45,994 nt of DNA from Pseudomonadota bacterium (GTDB lineage: Bacteria; Desulfobacterota; Desulfovibrionia; Desulfovibrionales; Desulfovibrionaceae). This document shows, in pieces, positions 28,110 to 35,831 of the stretch. The notes below the pieces were generated by a model. It saw only the letters and a program-made list of their open reading frames with translations. It was not told where the DNA came from and made no database searches. How positions within the stretch are numbered: the first letter of the stretch is position 1; the number at the start of each line of letters is the position of its first letter. The DNA lies in NCBI GenBank assembly GCA_023438245.1, contig JAEXRD010000036.1, positions 1 through 45,994 on the forward strand, given 5' to 3'. Made by a program: the position numbers and the translations under genes.

Positions 28110-28409
28110 TTAGTGCCCGACGCTGCCGCGGGACTTCAGGTCAATGCCGATGAAGCTCATCAGGAAGTCGGCGAAGACGCCGAAGATGACGCCGATGATG
28201 GGGATGAGCACCATGGTCAGCAGGGCGAAGTACAGGTGGCTCTCATTGTAGAGGTTGGTCCACCAGGCCTCCCAGCCGGTAAACTTGCGCGTGTCCGCCA
28301 CGATGACGACGTTTTCGATCTTGCCGCCACCTGCCGCCAGAACGAATTCCGGCAGCGCGATGGTCAGGAGCATGAACCAGGTAAACAGCTTGGCGATGCG
28401 GATTTTCAT
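28110..28409 (-). CDS. Small membrane protein, first gene of the TauE operon
   Basis: The protein has 99 residues. A signal-like N-terminal helix (LFTWFMLLTIALPEFVLA) with a likely cleavage after LAAG is followed by a soluble stretch of ~35 residues (IVADTRKFTGWEAWWTNLY), then a second helix (LLTMVLIPIIGVIFGVFADFL). I do not recognise the family. The Trp-rich TGWEAWWTNLYNES is striking and conserved-looking. It lies 28 bp upstream of TauE and 135 bp downstream of a sigma54-like promoter. It may be an obligate small subunit of the transporter. Confidence 0.75.
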   Translation of the reverse strand: MKIRIAKLFTWFMLLTIALPEFVLAAGGGKIENVVIVADTRKFTGWEAWWTNLYNESHLYFALLTMVLIPIIGVIFGVFADFLMSFIGIDLKSRGSVGH

Positions 28410-28543
28410 GCCTTTGCCTCCCTCTGTCTTGTTCTCGGGATGACCCCGAACCTTCCTCCAGCCAGTGTGCCACGTTGGCGCTGTGCGAGTCGTGACCGCC
28501 GTGGAACCGGTGTCCGCGCCTTGCCTTGCGCGACATGAAAGAT

Positions 28544-28559
28544 ATCAACATCCGTGCCA
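28544..28559 (-). promoter_or_regulatory. Sigma54 (-24/-12) promoter for the TauE operon
   Basis: On the minus strand the sequence is TGGCACGGATGTTGAT, against the consensus TGGCACG-N4-TTGCW. All but one of the defined positions match, with correct spacing; the mismatch is A for C in the -12 element. The predicted start near 28532 leaves a ~120-nt leader before the 99-residue protein. The divergent gene encodes a sigma54-type AAA+ activator, which supports the call. Confidence 0.65.
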
Positions 28560-28608
28560 CGCGATCGGCATGATGTTATTTCGGTAGGTTGAGCGTATTG
28601 TGATTCGT

Positions 28609-28628
28609 GTTGTTTCGCGTTGTCTCGC
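28609..28628. promoter_or_regulatory. Tandem 10-bp direct repeat, possible activator binding site
   Basis: GTTGTTTCGC (28609-28618) and GTTGTCTCGC (28619-28628) are direct repeats differing at one base, spaced by one helical turn, with a degenerate third copy CGTTTTTCGC at 28641-28650. They lie 50-70 bp upstream of the -24 element, in the range of sigma54 enhancer sites. Binding by the adjacent regulator is an inference. Confidence 0.35.
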
Positions 28629-28922
28629 ATGGTTGCACGCCGTTTTTCGCATAGAGTCTAGAGAATTGCCTCGCGATGACCTTGGTTGGGGGTGGTGTGG
28701 TTTCGTATTTGTTGCAGGTGTGATATTGTGCTTATTAACCAGAAATTGTTTGGTTTGTGTTGCGATCGGCCACGTGTCTGGCATGGTCTTGGTCCGCTTT
28801 CGTTTCGTGTTTGGCTGGTTGTCCGGTTCGTGACATGGTTCGCTTTTGTCGCCTGGCAAGCTCGTTGATGTCTTGAAAATGCGAAGAGAATTCTGCGCTG
28901 GGGCGAGGAATTGCTGAAATGC

Positions 28923-28951
28923 TTGACATATGTGTGTGATTTAGGTAGTTG
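28923..28951 (+). promoter_or_regulatory. Possible promoter of the regulator gene
   Basis: A perfect TTGACA (28923-28928) is followed after 17 bp by TAGTTG (28946-28951), a poor -10. It is about 100 bp upstream of the regulator start codon. Confidence 0.25.
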
Positions 28952-29053
28952 CGAAAATGTCTGTGGGATGGGGTGGCGTCGTGAAAGCGCGCAATCCCGG
29001 GCGGGACGGTTCCGGTAGCCGTCTCCTTGTCGAGCCAACCTGTCGGAGGCGGC

Positions 29054-31630
29054 ATGGTCTGGGGAGCGTACAGGGCCAAGGCGGAATATGCTGCGGGAAG
29101 ATTGATCTTCTCGTCCTGGAGCGTGCGCAGGAAACTGTTGTTCTCGCTCATCCCGTCGGTGCTGCTGGTGCTCTTCGTCACCGGCTACGCCACCAACCGC
29201 ATTGCAGCCCGGTACCTGACCCAGGCCCTGGAGCGCACCACCCAGACCCAGAACCTGGCCCAGGTGCGCGAGATAGAGGGCGTGCTGGAGTATTTCCGGG
29301 TGGCGGCCCTGGAACTGGCGGAGGGCCAGCGCGATCGCGACGACCTGGAGGCCGCCTTCCGCAGGCACGAGCGCCAGCATCCGGGGTACGTCAAGGAAAT
29401 CGCCTACCTCTCGCTCAATCCCAAGGAGACGCGGCTCTACCTGGGCCGCGCCTCCGGCCTGGCGGAGGTCCCGGCGGACCAGCGCTCCTTCATCAAGAAC
29501 AGCCCGCTCACGCCGCCGGGGCCGCTGCTCGGGTCCACCCGCGGCGTGGTGCAGCTCTCCAATCTGGTGGAGGCCGTGTACCCTGCCAGCCAGCAGGGTA
29601 CGGTACACCAGGCCAGCTCCATCTCAGTGCTTCGGCTGGTCACCCCGGTGTTCGACGCCACCCAGACCCTGCGCGGCCACCTGATCCTGGGCATCAGCGC
29701 GCTGGAGCTGCGCAACGTCCTGTCTTTGTACAATTCTCCCAAGTCGCCCTTGTATGCTTTTCCGCGCACCAGCGAGCTGCGCTTCAGCTTCCTGTTCGAC
29801 GACCAGGGCTGGATTCTCCTGGAGTCCGAAACCATGGAGGAGTTGGAGAAGCCTCTGTCCGTGGAGGATTCGCGCTCGGGCATGATGGGGGATTTCGGCA
29901 CTCCGCTCTATGAGCGGGCCTTCCGCCCCTCGCCCAAGAACGAGAACTACTGGAAGATGGTGGTGTCCGTGCAGGCCGGCCAGCACGGCCTGGCCGAGGG
30001 CGCGCTGATGCAGGACTCGGAGCTGTTCTCCACCGGCCAGCAGATCGTGGCCTATGCGCCGTTGCGCTTCCGGTCCAACCCCGGCAAGCCCCCCGTGGTC
30101 TGGGGCGGCGTGGCCTATGCGGACAAGACCCGGCTCACCGATGTGGCCGAGTTCCGCCATCTGGATGTCATGACCATCATCGCGCTCGGGGCCATGGTGC
30201 TCATCGCCGCGCTCATCTCCGTGCTGGCAAGCCTCATCACCCGGCCCATGCTCAGGCTGTCCGCCGAGATCAGCCAGCTGCTCAAGAGCGGCGAGCTGCG
30301 CACCCTGGACATCCAGGATCTGGACCGGGAGACCAGCTCGCTCAAGAACGCGCTCAACGAGCTCATGATCGCCGTCATCGAGCAGAAGGAGCAGATCCGC
30401 ATCCGCGACGAGCACATCCACCACGTTCGCCAGCGCCAGAGCGTGTCCTTCGACGAGCACGTGCCCGCCAGCGTGGGCTGGCGGCTGGTGGGCGAGATTC
30501 CGGACCTGGTGGGCCAGAGCGCGCCCATGCAGCAGCTCCAGAGCTCCATCCTCAAGGCCGCGCAGAGCGACGCCGATGTGCTCATCGTGGGCGAAACGGG
30601 CACGGGCAAGGAGCTTACCGCCGAGGCCGTGCACAAATTCAGCACGCGCTCGGGCATGCCCTTCATCTCCATCAACTGCGGCGGCTTGGACGAGAACCTG
30701 CTGCTGGACACCCTGTTCGGCCACGTGAAGGGCGCCTTCTCCGAGGCCCACGGCGACCGCAAGGGCGCGTTCCTGGCCAGCGACGGCGGCACCCTGTTCC
30801 TGGACGAGATCGGCACGGCCTCGGACAAGGTGCAGAAGGCGTTGTTGCGCGCGCTCTCGGTGCGCCGGGTGCGCCCGCTGGGCAGCGACCTGGAGATCGA
30901 GTTCAACGTGCGCGTCATCGCCGCCACCAACGTGGACCTGCTGGAGCTGGTGCAGTTGGGCAAGTTCCGCGACGACCTGTACTACCGGCTCAAGGTCATC
31001 ACCATCCAGACCCCGCCGCTTAGGCAGCGCAAGGACGACATCCCGCTTCTGGCCAACACCTTCCTGAAGGAGGCCTCCGTGCTGGCCAACCGCCAGGGGG
31101 TCAGCCTTTCGCGCGGGGCGCTGGAAAAGCTCATGAACCACGAATGGCCGGGCAACGTGCGCGAGCTGAAAAACTGCATCACCCGCGCCGTCACCTTCAC
31201 CGAGCGCGACGTCATCTTCACCGAGGACCTCGAGTTCGACGGCCACGTCATCTCGCCGGACTGGACGGGCAGGGGCGCGGCGCTGCCCGCCGCCATGTTC
31301 GGAGGGCTGGACGCCCTGCCGACCGATTCCGGCCAGGGCCCGGCGCCCCAGGGTGCCGGCGGTGCGGGCTGGACCCGGACCGAGGCCGGACAGCCGCCCG
31401 CAAGGCCCGAGGCCGGGCCGGAGCTGACCGCCCGCCAGCGCCAGGCCCTGGAGCTGGCCCGGGCTGGCGCCAGCTTCTCGCGAACCGATTTTCAGCAGAA
31501 GGTGGGCGGCGGGCTTTCGCTGCGCATGGCCCAGTATGACCTGCAGGACCTGGTGAAAAAGGGCCTGCTGGTGAAGGAAGGACGCGGCCCGGCCACGCGC
31601 TACCGGCTGGCGCAGCCGTCCGAGCGCTGA
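29054..31630 (+). CDS. Membrane-anchored sensor with sigma54-type AAA+ domain and C-terminal winged helix
   Basis: The protein has 858 residues. A first membrane helix (~28-46) is followed by a ~320-residue extracytoplasmic sensor region (resembling a double-Cache-like ligand domain), a second helix (~370-392), a HAMP-like linker (~393-445), and then a sigma54-type AAA+ domain (~484-720). Walker A is GETGTGKE (~513) and Walker B is GGTLFLDEIG. KFRDDLYYRLKV and NHEWPGNVRELKN are intact. The sigma54-contacting loop reads GAFSEA (~561-566) instead of GAFTGA. The C-terminus lacks a Fis-type HTH. It has a Gly/Pro-rich linker, then ~65 residues (LTARQRQALELARAG.. to ..GRGPATRYRL) that look like a winged helix. 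The ATG at 29054 has GGAGG 4 nt upstream; a TTG at 29027 has none. It probably senses an extracytoplasmic signal and controls the divergent TauE operon. Confidence 0.88.
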   Translation: MVWGAYRAKAEYAAGRLIFSSWSVRRKLLFSLIPSVLLVLFVTGYATNRIAARYLTQALERTTQTQNLAQVREIEGVLEYFRVAALELAEGQRDRDDLEAAFRRHERQHPGYVKEIAYLSLNPKETRLYLGRASGLAEVPADQRSFIKNSPLTPPGPLLGSTRGVVQLSNLVEAVYPASQQGTVHQASSISVLRLVTPVFDATQTLRGHLILGISALELRNVLSLYNSPKSPLYAFPRTSELRFSFLFDDQGWILLESETMEELEKPLSVEDSRSGMMGDFGTPLYERAFRPSPKNENYWKMVVSVQAGQHGLAEGALMQDSELFSTGQQIVAYAPLRFRSNPGKPPVVWGGVAYADKTRLTDVAEFRHLDVMTIIALGAMVLIAALISVLASLITRPMLRLSAEISQLLKSGELRTLDIQDLDRETSSLKNALNELMIAVIEQKEQIRIRDEHIHHVRQRQSVSFDEHVPASVGWRLVGEIPDLVGQSAPMQQLQSSILKAAQSDADVLIVGETGTGKELTAEAVHKFSTRSGMPFISINCGGLDENLLLDTLFGHVKGAFSEAHGDRKGAFLASDGGTLFLDEIGTASDKVQKALLRALSVRRVRPLGSDLEIEFNVRVIAATNVDLLELVQLGKFRDDLYYRLKVITIQTPPLRQRKDDIPLLANTFLKEASVLANRQGVSLSRGALEKLMNHEWPGNVRELKNCITRAVTFTERDVIFTEDLEFDGHVISPDWTGRGAALPAAMFGGLDALPTDSGQGPAPQGAGGAGWTRTEAGQPPARPEAGPELTARQRQALELARAGASFSRTDFQQKVGGGLSLRMAQYDLQDLVKKGLLVKEGRGPATRYRLAQPSER

Positions 31631-31652
31631 GGCGAACCGGACTGGGGGGAGC

Positions 31653-34292
31653 ATGCAAAGCGACATCCTGGACTCCCTGGCCGCGCTGTGGCGGCTCGTC
31701 ACCGGGCGCAAGGCCGCGCCGCCCCAGGGCTCCGATGCCCTGAGCGCGGGGTTTCGCCTCAAGTATTCGCATTTCCAGCGCCTGCTCGAATCCAACAGCG
31801 AGCTCCTGGACATCATCGCCGACCTGGAGCAGAAGCTGTCCGGCCAGGGGCTGGTCACCATCTCCCACGTGAAGAAGCAGTGCGCGCGCACGGTGTTCCA
31901 CGCCCTGCGCATGACCACCAGCTTCGAGGGCCTGTCCGGCCGTGAGCAGCCGGAGCTGCGCGCCCTGGTGGCCAGCCTGCAGGATGCGGTGGCCGAACGC
32001 CTGGCCGAGCGCAGCTTCGTCCAGAACGGCCCGCTGGTGCTGGACTACTCGCGCGTGACGGCCTCGGACTACGGCGCCGTGGGCGGCAAGAACGCCAACC
32101 TGGGCGAGGTGAGGAACCGCGCGGGCCTGAGGGTTCCGGCGGGCTTCGCCGTCACCACCTCGGCCTACGCGCTGTACTGCGCGCACAACGAGCTGCCCGA
32201 GGGCATACGCGCCGCGCTCATGCACGTGGACCCGGAGCGGCCCGAGACCCTGGAGCAGGCCAGCGAGGACATCCAGCGGCTGTTCCTGAACGGGACCATG
32301 CCCCATGAGCTGGCCCAGGCCCTGGAAGGCGCCTGGGACCAGGCCTTCGGGCAGGGCGAGGGCGCGCAGGTGCTGGTGGCCATGCGCAGCAGCGCCCTGG
32401 GCGAGGACGGCGACATCACCTACGCCGGGCAGTACCTGTCCGTGCTGGGTGTGGAGCGCCGCCGCCTGCAGCAGGCCTACCGCATGGTGCTGGCCAGCCT
32501 GTACACCCCGCGCGCCATCTACTACCGCACGGTCAACGGCATCATCGACGACGACATCGCCATGAGCGTGGCCTGCGTGGCCATGGTCAGCCCGGTGAGC
32601 GCCGGGGTCGTGTACTCGCGCCATCCCTCCCGCCCCGCGGGCCAGCCGGGGCACGACGGCGTGCTCATCAACTCCCTGTGGGGCCTGGGGCCATACGTGG
32701 TGGACGGGGTGATCCGCCCGGACAGCTTCCTGGTGGACCGCGCCTCGCTGGAAATCCTTGAGCAGTTCATCGCCAGCAAGGAGCGCATGCTCGTGGCCTC
32801 GGAGCGCGGCACCCTGCAGGACGCGCCGGTGCCGCCGCAGCTGGTGGATCGGCCCAGCCTGAGCCCGGAGCAGATGCGCGAGCTGGCCCGCGCCGCCCTT
32901 GCGCTGGAGGAGCACTACGGCCAGCCCCAGGACGTGGAGTGGGCCCTGGACGCCCAGGGGGCGCTGACCATCCTCCAGGCGCGGCCCCTGCACATCTCCG
33001 AGGCCTGCGCCGAAGACGGGGTGGAGCTGCCGCCCGGCGTCACTGCGCTGTTCTGCGGAGGGGAGAGCGCCCAGCCCGGTGCGCGCTCCGGCCCGGCGCA
33101 CCTGCTCAACTCCCCGGACGACCTGCTCGCGGTGGAGCCGGGCGCTGTGCTGGTCATGCGCCATTCCTCGCCCAAGTACGTGTCGGCCTTCGGCAAGGCC
33201 AGCGCCATCGTGGCCGAGGCGGGCAGCGTCACCGGGCATATGGCCTCGCTCTGCCGCGAATTCGCCATCCCGGCGCTGTTCGGCGTGTCCGGGGCCATGA
33301 GCCGCTTTTCCCAGGGCCAAGTCATCACCGTGGACGCCACCCACAACCGCATCTTCGAGGGCCGCGTGCCCGTGCTGGAGGAGCGCCTGGCCCCGCAGCG
33401 GCCCAAGGTCCGCGCCACCCCGGTGCACGCGCTGCTCTCGGACCTGGCCCGGCTCATCACCCCGCTGAACCTCACCGATCCGCGCGCGCCCCAGTTCGCG
33501 CCCGCCCACTGCCGCACGGTGCACGACCTCATGCGCTACGTGCACGAGCGCTCCTATGGCGAGATGTTCAAGCTGAGCGACGCGGCCTCCAAGGCGGAGG
33601 GCGGGGCCAGGCGGCTGCGCGAGCGCACCGGGCTTGACCTCTACGTCATCGACCTGGGCGGCGGGTTGGCGCCCTCGGCGGAGGGGCGGCTGGACATCAG
33701 GCTCTCCGACATCAGCTCGCGGCCCTTTGTCTCGCTCATCGAGGGCCTGGTGCTGGGCGACGAGCACGCCAACACCCCGCGCCCGGTGCAAATGAAGGGC
33801 CTGGCCTCGGTCATCGGCCAGCAGATGCTGCAGAATCCCCTGGCCGACGGCCAGCGCTTCGGCGACAAGAGCTACGCCATCGTCTCGGACAAGTACGTGA
33901 ACTTCAGCTCGCGCATCGGCTACCACTACGGCATCCTGGACAGCTACTGCGGCAACACGGAGAGCAAGAACTACATCGCCTTCTCCTTCAAGGGCGGCGC
34001 GGCGGACGAGGTGAAGCGAGCCCGCCGCGCCAGGGCCGTGGGCATCATCCTGGAGAGCCTGGGCTTCGAGGTCTCCGTCACCGGCGACAAGGTGGCCGGG
34101 CGGCTGCAGAAGTACGGGCGCGAGGAGATCATCGCCAAGCTCTGGCTCATGGGAAAACTCTTGCAGTTCACGCGGCAGACGGACATGCTCATGACCAGCG
34201 AGGAGGCCGTGCGCCAGCTGGCGGACTGCTTCCTCTCGGGCAACTACGTGCTGCACGGCTTCTGCCCGTTGACGGAGAAGCGGCAGTCCTGA
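31653..34292 (+). CDS. PEP-synthase-like ATP-grasp/phosphohistidine protein with unknown C-terminal domain
   Basis: The protein has 879 residues. The N-terminal ~125 residues are helical and unrecognised. Residues ~135-455 match the PPDK/PEP-synthase ATP-binding domain (YGAVGGKNANLGEV; VAMRSSALGEDGDITYAGQY; SAGVVYSRHPSRPAG). Residues ~485-570 form the mobile phosphohistidine domain with AGSVTGHMASLCRE, the acceptor being His529. The PEP/pyruvate-binding TIM barrel that should follow is absent. Instead there are ~300 residues (~585-879) I cannot place, containing a YVNFSSRIGYHYGILD stretch. It is therefore not a PEP synthase. Like rifampicin phosphotransferase it may move a phosphate from ATP via His to another acceptor, here unknown. 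It lies 22 bp after the regulator gene and is probably co-transcribed. Confidence 0.85.
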   Translation: MQSDILDSLAALWRLVTGRKAAPPQGSDALSAGFRLKYSHFQRLLESNSELLDIIADLEQKLSGQGLVTISHVKKQCARTVFHALRMTTSFEGLSGREQPELRALVASLQDAVAERLAERSFVQNGPLVLDYSRVTASDYGAVGGKNANLGEVRNRAGLRVPAGFAVTTSAYALYCAHNELPEGIRAALMHVDPERPETLEQASEDIQRLFLNGTMPHELAQALEGAWDQAFGQGEGAQVLVAMRSSALGEDGDITYAGQYLSVLGVERRRLQQAYRMVLASLYTPRAIYYRTVNGIIDDDIAMSVACVAMVSPVSAGVVYSRHPSRPAGQPGHDGVLINSLWGLGPYVVDGVIRPDSFLVDRASLEILEQFIASKERMLVASERGTLQDAPVPPQLVDRPSLSPEQMRELARAALALEEHYGQPQDVEWALDAQGALTILQARPLHISEACAEDGVELPPGVTALFCGGESAQPGARSGPAHLLNSPDDLLAVEPGAVLVMRHSSPKYVSAFGKASAIVAEAGSVTGHMASLCREFAIPALFGVSGAMSRFSQGQVITVDATHNRIFEGRVPVLEERLAPQRPKVRATPVHALLSDLARLITPLNLTDPRAPQFAPAHCRTVHDLMRYVHERSYGEMFKLSDAASKAEGGARRLRERTGLDLYVIDLGGGLAPSAEGRLDIRLSDISSRPFVSLIEGLVLGDEHANTPRPVQMKGLASVIGQQMLQNPLADGQRFGDKSYAIVSDKYVNFSSRIGYHYGILDSYCGNTESKNYIAFSFKGGAADEVKRARRARAVGIILESLGFEVSVTGDKVAGRLQKYGREEIIAKLWLMGKLLQFTRQTDMLMTSEEAVRQLADCFLSGNYVLHGFCPLTEKRQS

Positions 34293-34318
34293 ACCCACCA
34301 TCAAGGAGCACAGCGCGC

Positions 34319-34852
34319 ATGCTCACCTTCATCCTGGGCGGCAACAAGTCCGGCAAGTCCGACTTCGCCCTGAAAGAGCTGGAGAAATGCCAGGGCCGCT
34401 GCGTGTTCCTGGCCACGGGCCGGGCGCGCGACCTGGCCTTCCGCAGGCAGATCGCCGACCACCGCGAGCGGCGCGACCCCTCCATCCCGGTCATCGAGGT
34501 GGGCTGGGACCTGCCGCGCGTGCTGCTGGCCGCCGCGCGCGAGTACGACGCCGTGCTGGTGGACAGCCTGGACTTCTGGCTCTTCGTGTGCAGCCAGGAG
34601 CAGCACGAGGGCGAGCTGACCCAGGCCCTGCTGGACATGCTGGACAAGGGCCTGCCCGCCCGCGTCATCATGGTCTCCTGCGAGATCGGCTTCTCGCCGC
34701 TGCCCGCCTCGGCGGAGGGCAGGTCCTTCCTCAAGAAGCTGGGCAGGCTCAATCAGGCTATTGCGGCCCGCGCCCAGGAAGCGTATCTTGTGGTCGCAGG
34801 CTTGCCCCTCACACTCAAAAAGGCGAATAATGGCGGCGAACAAGCTGACTGA
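34319..34852 (+). CDS. cobU: Adenosylcobinamide kinase/guanylyltransferase-like protein
   Basis: The 177-residue length is typical of CobU/CobP. The P-loop GGNKSGKSDFALKE is at the N-terminus (canonical GGxRSGKS), followed by FLATGRARD and the FRRQIADHRERRD helix whose His is the guanylylation site in the family. LVDSLDFWLF aligns with the LTLWLSN region and GRLNQAIAARAQEAYLVVAGLPLTLK with the conserved C-terminus. CobU phosphorylates and then guanylylates adenosylcobinamide in corrinoid nucleotide-loop assembly. AAGGAG lies 10 nt upstream of the ATG. No other cobalamin genes are nearby, and the 3' end overlaps the DHH gene by 23 bp. Confidence 0.88.
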   Translation: MLTFILGGNKSGKSDFALKELEKCQGRCVFLATGRARDLAFRRQIADHRERRDPSIPVIEVGWDLPRVLLAAAREYDAVLVDSLDFWLFVCSQEQHEGELTQALLDMLDKGLPARVIMVSCEIGFSPLPASAEGRSFLKKLGRLNQAIAARAQEAYLVVAGLPLTLKKANNGGEQAD

Positions 34853-35825
34853 CGAGAAACTCCAGGCGCTGTACTCCCTCCTCAAAAAGGAGGAGCGCTG
34901 GCTCATCGTCATCAACGCCGACCCGGACTCCATGGCCTCGGCGGTGGCGCTCAAGGCGCTGCTGGCGCGCCGGGTCTGCGATGTCGGCATCGGGCACATC
35001 AACGAGATCAAGCGGCCGGACAACCTGGCCATGATCCGCTACCTGCGCGTGCCCGCCCGCAAGCTCATTCCCAATCTCATCGCGCAGTACGACCGCTTCG
35101 CCCTGGTGGACTCTCAGCCGCACCACCACCCGGAGCTGGAAAAGCTCAAGTATTCCGTTATCATCGACCACCACCCCCTGCTGCCGGACAACCCGCCCCA
35201 GGCCGAGCTGGTGGACGTTCGCCCCAAGTACGGCTCCAACAGCGCCATCCTCACCGAGTACGTGCAGCGCGCGGGCATCCGCCCACCCAAGCTGCTGGCC
35301 TCGGCGCTGCTCTACGGCATCAAGGCCGACACCCAGAGCTTCCAGCGCAAGTTCGTGGACGCCGACATCAACGCCTTCAAGTACCTGTCCAAGTACGCCG
35401 ACCACGCGCTCATCACGCGCATCGTGCGCAGCGAGTACCACCTGGAGTGGATGCGCTACTTCTCCCGCGCGTTCTACAACCTGCGCCGCATAGGCACCGG
35501 CCTGTGCGCCCACCTGGGCAAGGTGGGCAGCCCGGACATCATGGTGGTGGTGGCGGACTTCTTCATGCGCGTGCACTCCATTTCCTGGGACGCCGTCTCC
35601 GGCATCTACGGCGACACGCTGGTGGTCATCCTGCGCGGCGACGGCATCCGCAAGGACATGGGCAAGTTCGCCTCCTCGGTGTTCGGCGAGCTGGGCAGCG
35701 CGGGCGGCCACAAGGGCGCGGCCAGGGCCGAGATTCCGCTGGAGGCCCTGGACGGCAAGGACCCCGAACTCTTCGTGCTCAAGAAACTTTCGCGCGGCAA
35801 GCCCACGGGATTCCAGCGCATCTAG
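34830..35825 (+). CDS. DHH/DHHA1-family phosphoesterase (NrnA/RecJ-like)
   Basis: The protein has 331 residues. The DHH catalytic domain shows motif I as NADPDSMASAVAL (~28), motif II as LVDSQP, the signature VIIDHHP (~115) and DVRPKYGSNSAILTEY. The C-terminal DHHA1 substrate domain ends with the GGHKGAARAEIPL motif. Such Mn-dependent enzymes degrade short oligoribonucleotides or pAp, or cyclic dinucleotides in GdpP-type fusions. No membrane or GGDEF part is present here, so an NrnA-like role is most likely. Motif I has Asn where many relatives have His. I chose the ATG at 34830 over one 69 bp upstream, since the family begins there. It overlaps cobU and precedes polA by 6 bp. Confidence 0.88.
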   Translation: MAANKLTDEKLQALYSLLKKEERWLIVINADPDSMASAVALKALLARRVCDVGIGHINEIKRPDNLAMIRYLRVPARKLIPNLIAQYDRFALVDSQPHHHPELEKLKYSVIIDHHPLLPDNPPQAELVDVRPKYGSNSAILTEYVQRAGIRPPKLLASALLYGIKADTQSFQRKFVDADINAFKYLSKYADHALITRIVRSEYHLEWMRYFSRAFYNLRRIGTGLCAHLGKVGSPDIMVVVADFFMRVHSISWDAVSGIYGDTLVVILRGDGIRKDMGKFASSVFGELGSAGGHKGAARAEIPLEALDGKDPELFVLKKLSRGKPTGFQRI

Positions 35826-35831
35826 GACCCC

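Larger units (their letters stand above)
28410..29053. other. 644-bp divergent regulatory region, G/T-rich on the plus strand
   Basis: There is no convincing gene on either strand. The part from ~28560 to ~28900 is unlike the rest of the window: lower G+C and strongly enriched in G and T on the plus strand (A/C on the minus). It lies between the TauE operon and the sigma54-type regulator. It holds the sigma54-like promoter at 28544-28559, a 10-bp tandem repeat at 28609-28628, and a TTGACA at 28923-28928 that could serve the regulator. The minus-strand open frame 28545-28859 has a composition dictated by the skew and no features. Confidence 0.6.

Noticed and set aside
28467..28472. TGGCACA on the minus strand closer to the 99-residue membrane protein gene
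   Set aside because: The -12 position reads CTGG; the site at 28544-28559 fits much better.
28545..28859. 104-codon minus-strand open frame in the G/T-skewed intergenic region
   Set aside because: Its Thr/Asn/Pro/Arg/His-rich translation simply reflects the A/C skew, and there is no domain or conserved-looking core.
29027..29053. TTG start for the sigma54-type regulator
   Set aside because: No Shine-Dalgarno upstream, whereas the ATG at 29054 has GGAGG 4 nt before it.
31653..34292. Annotating this gene as phosphoenolpyruvate synthase (ppsA)
   Set aside because: The C-terminal PEP/pyruvate-binding barrel required for that reaction is absent.
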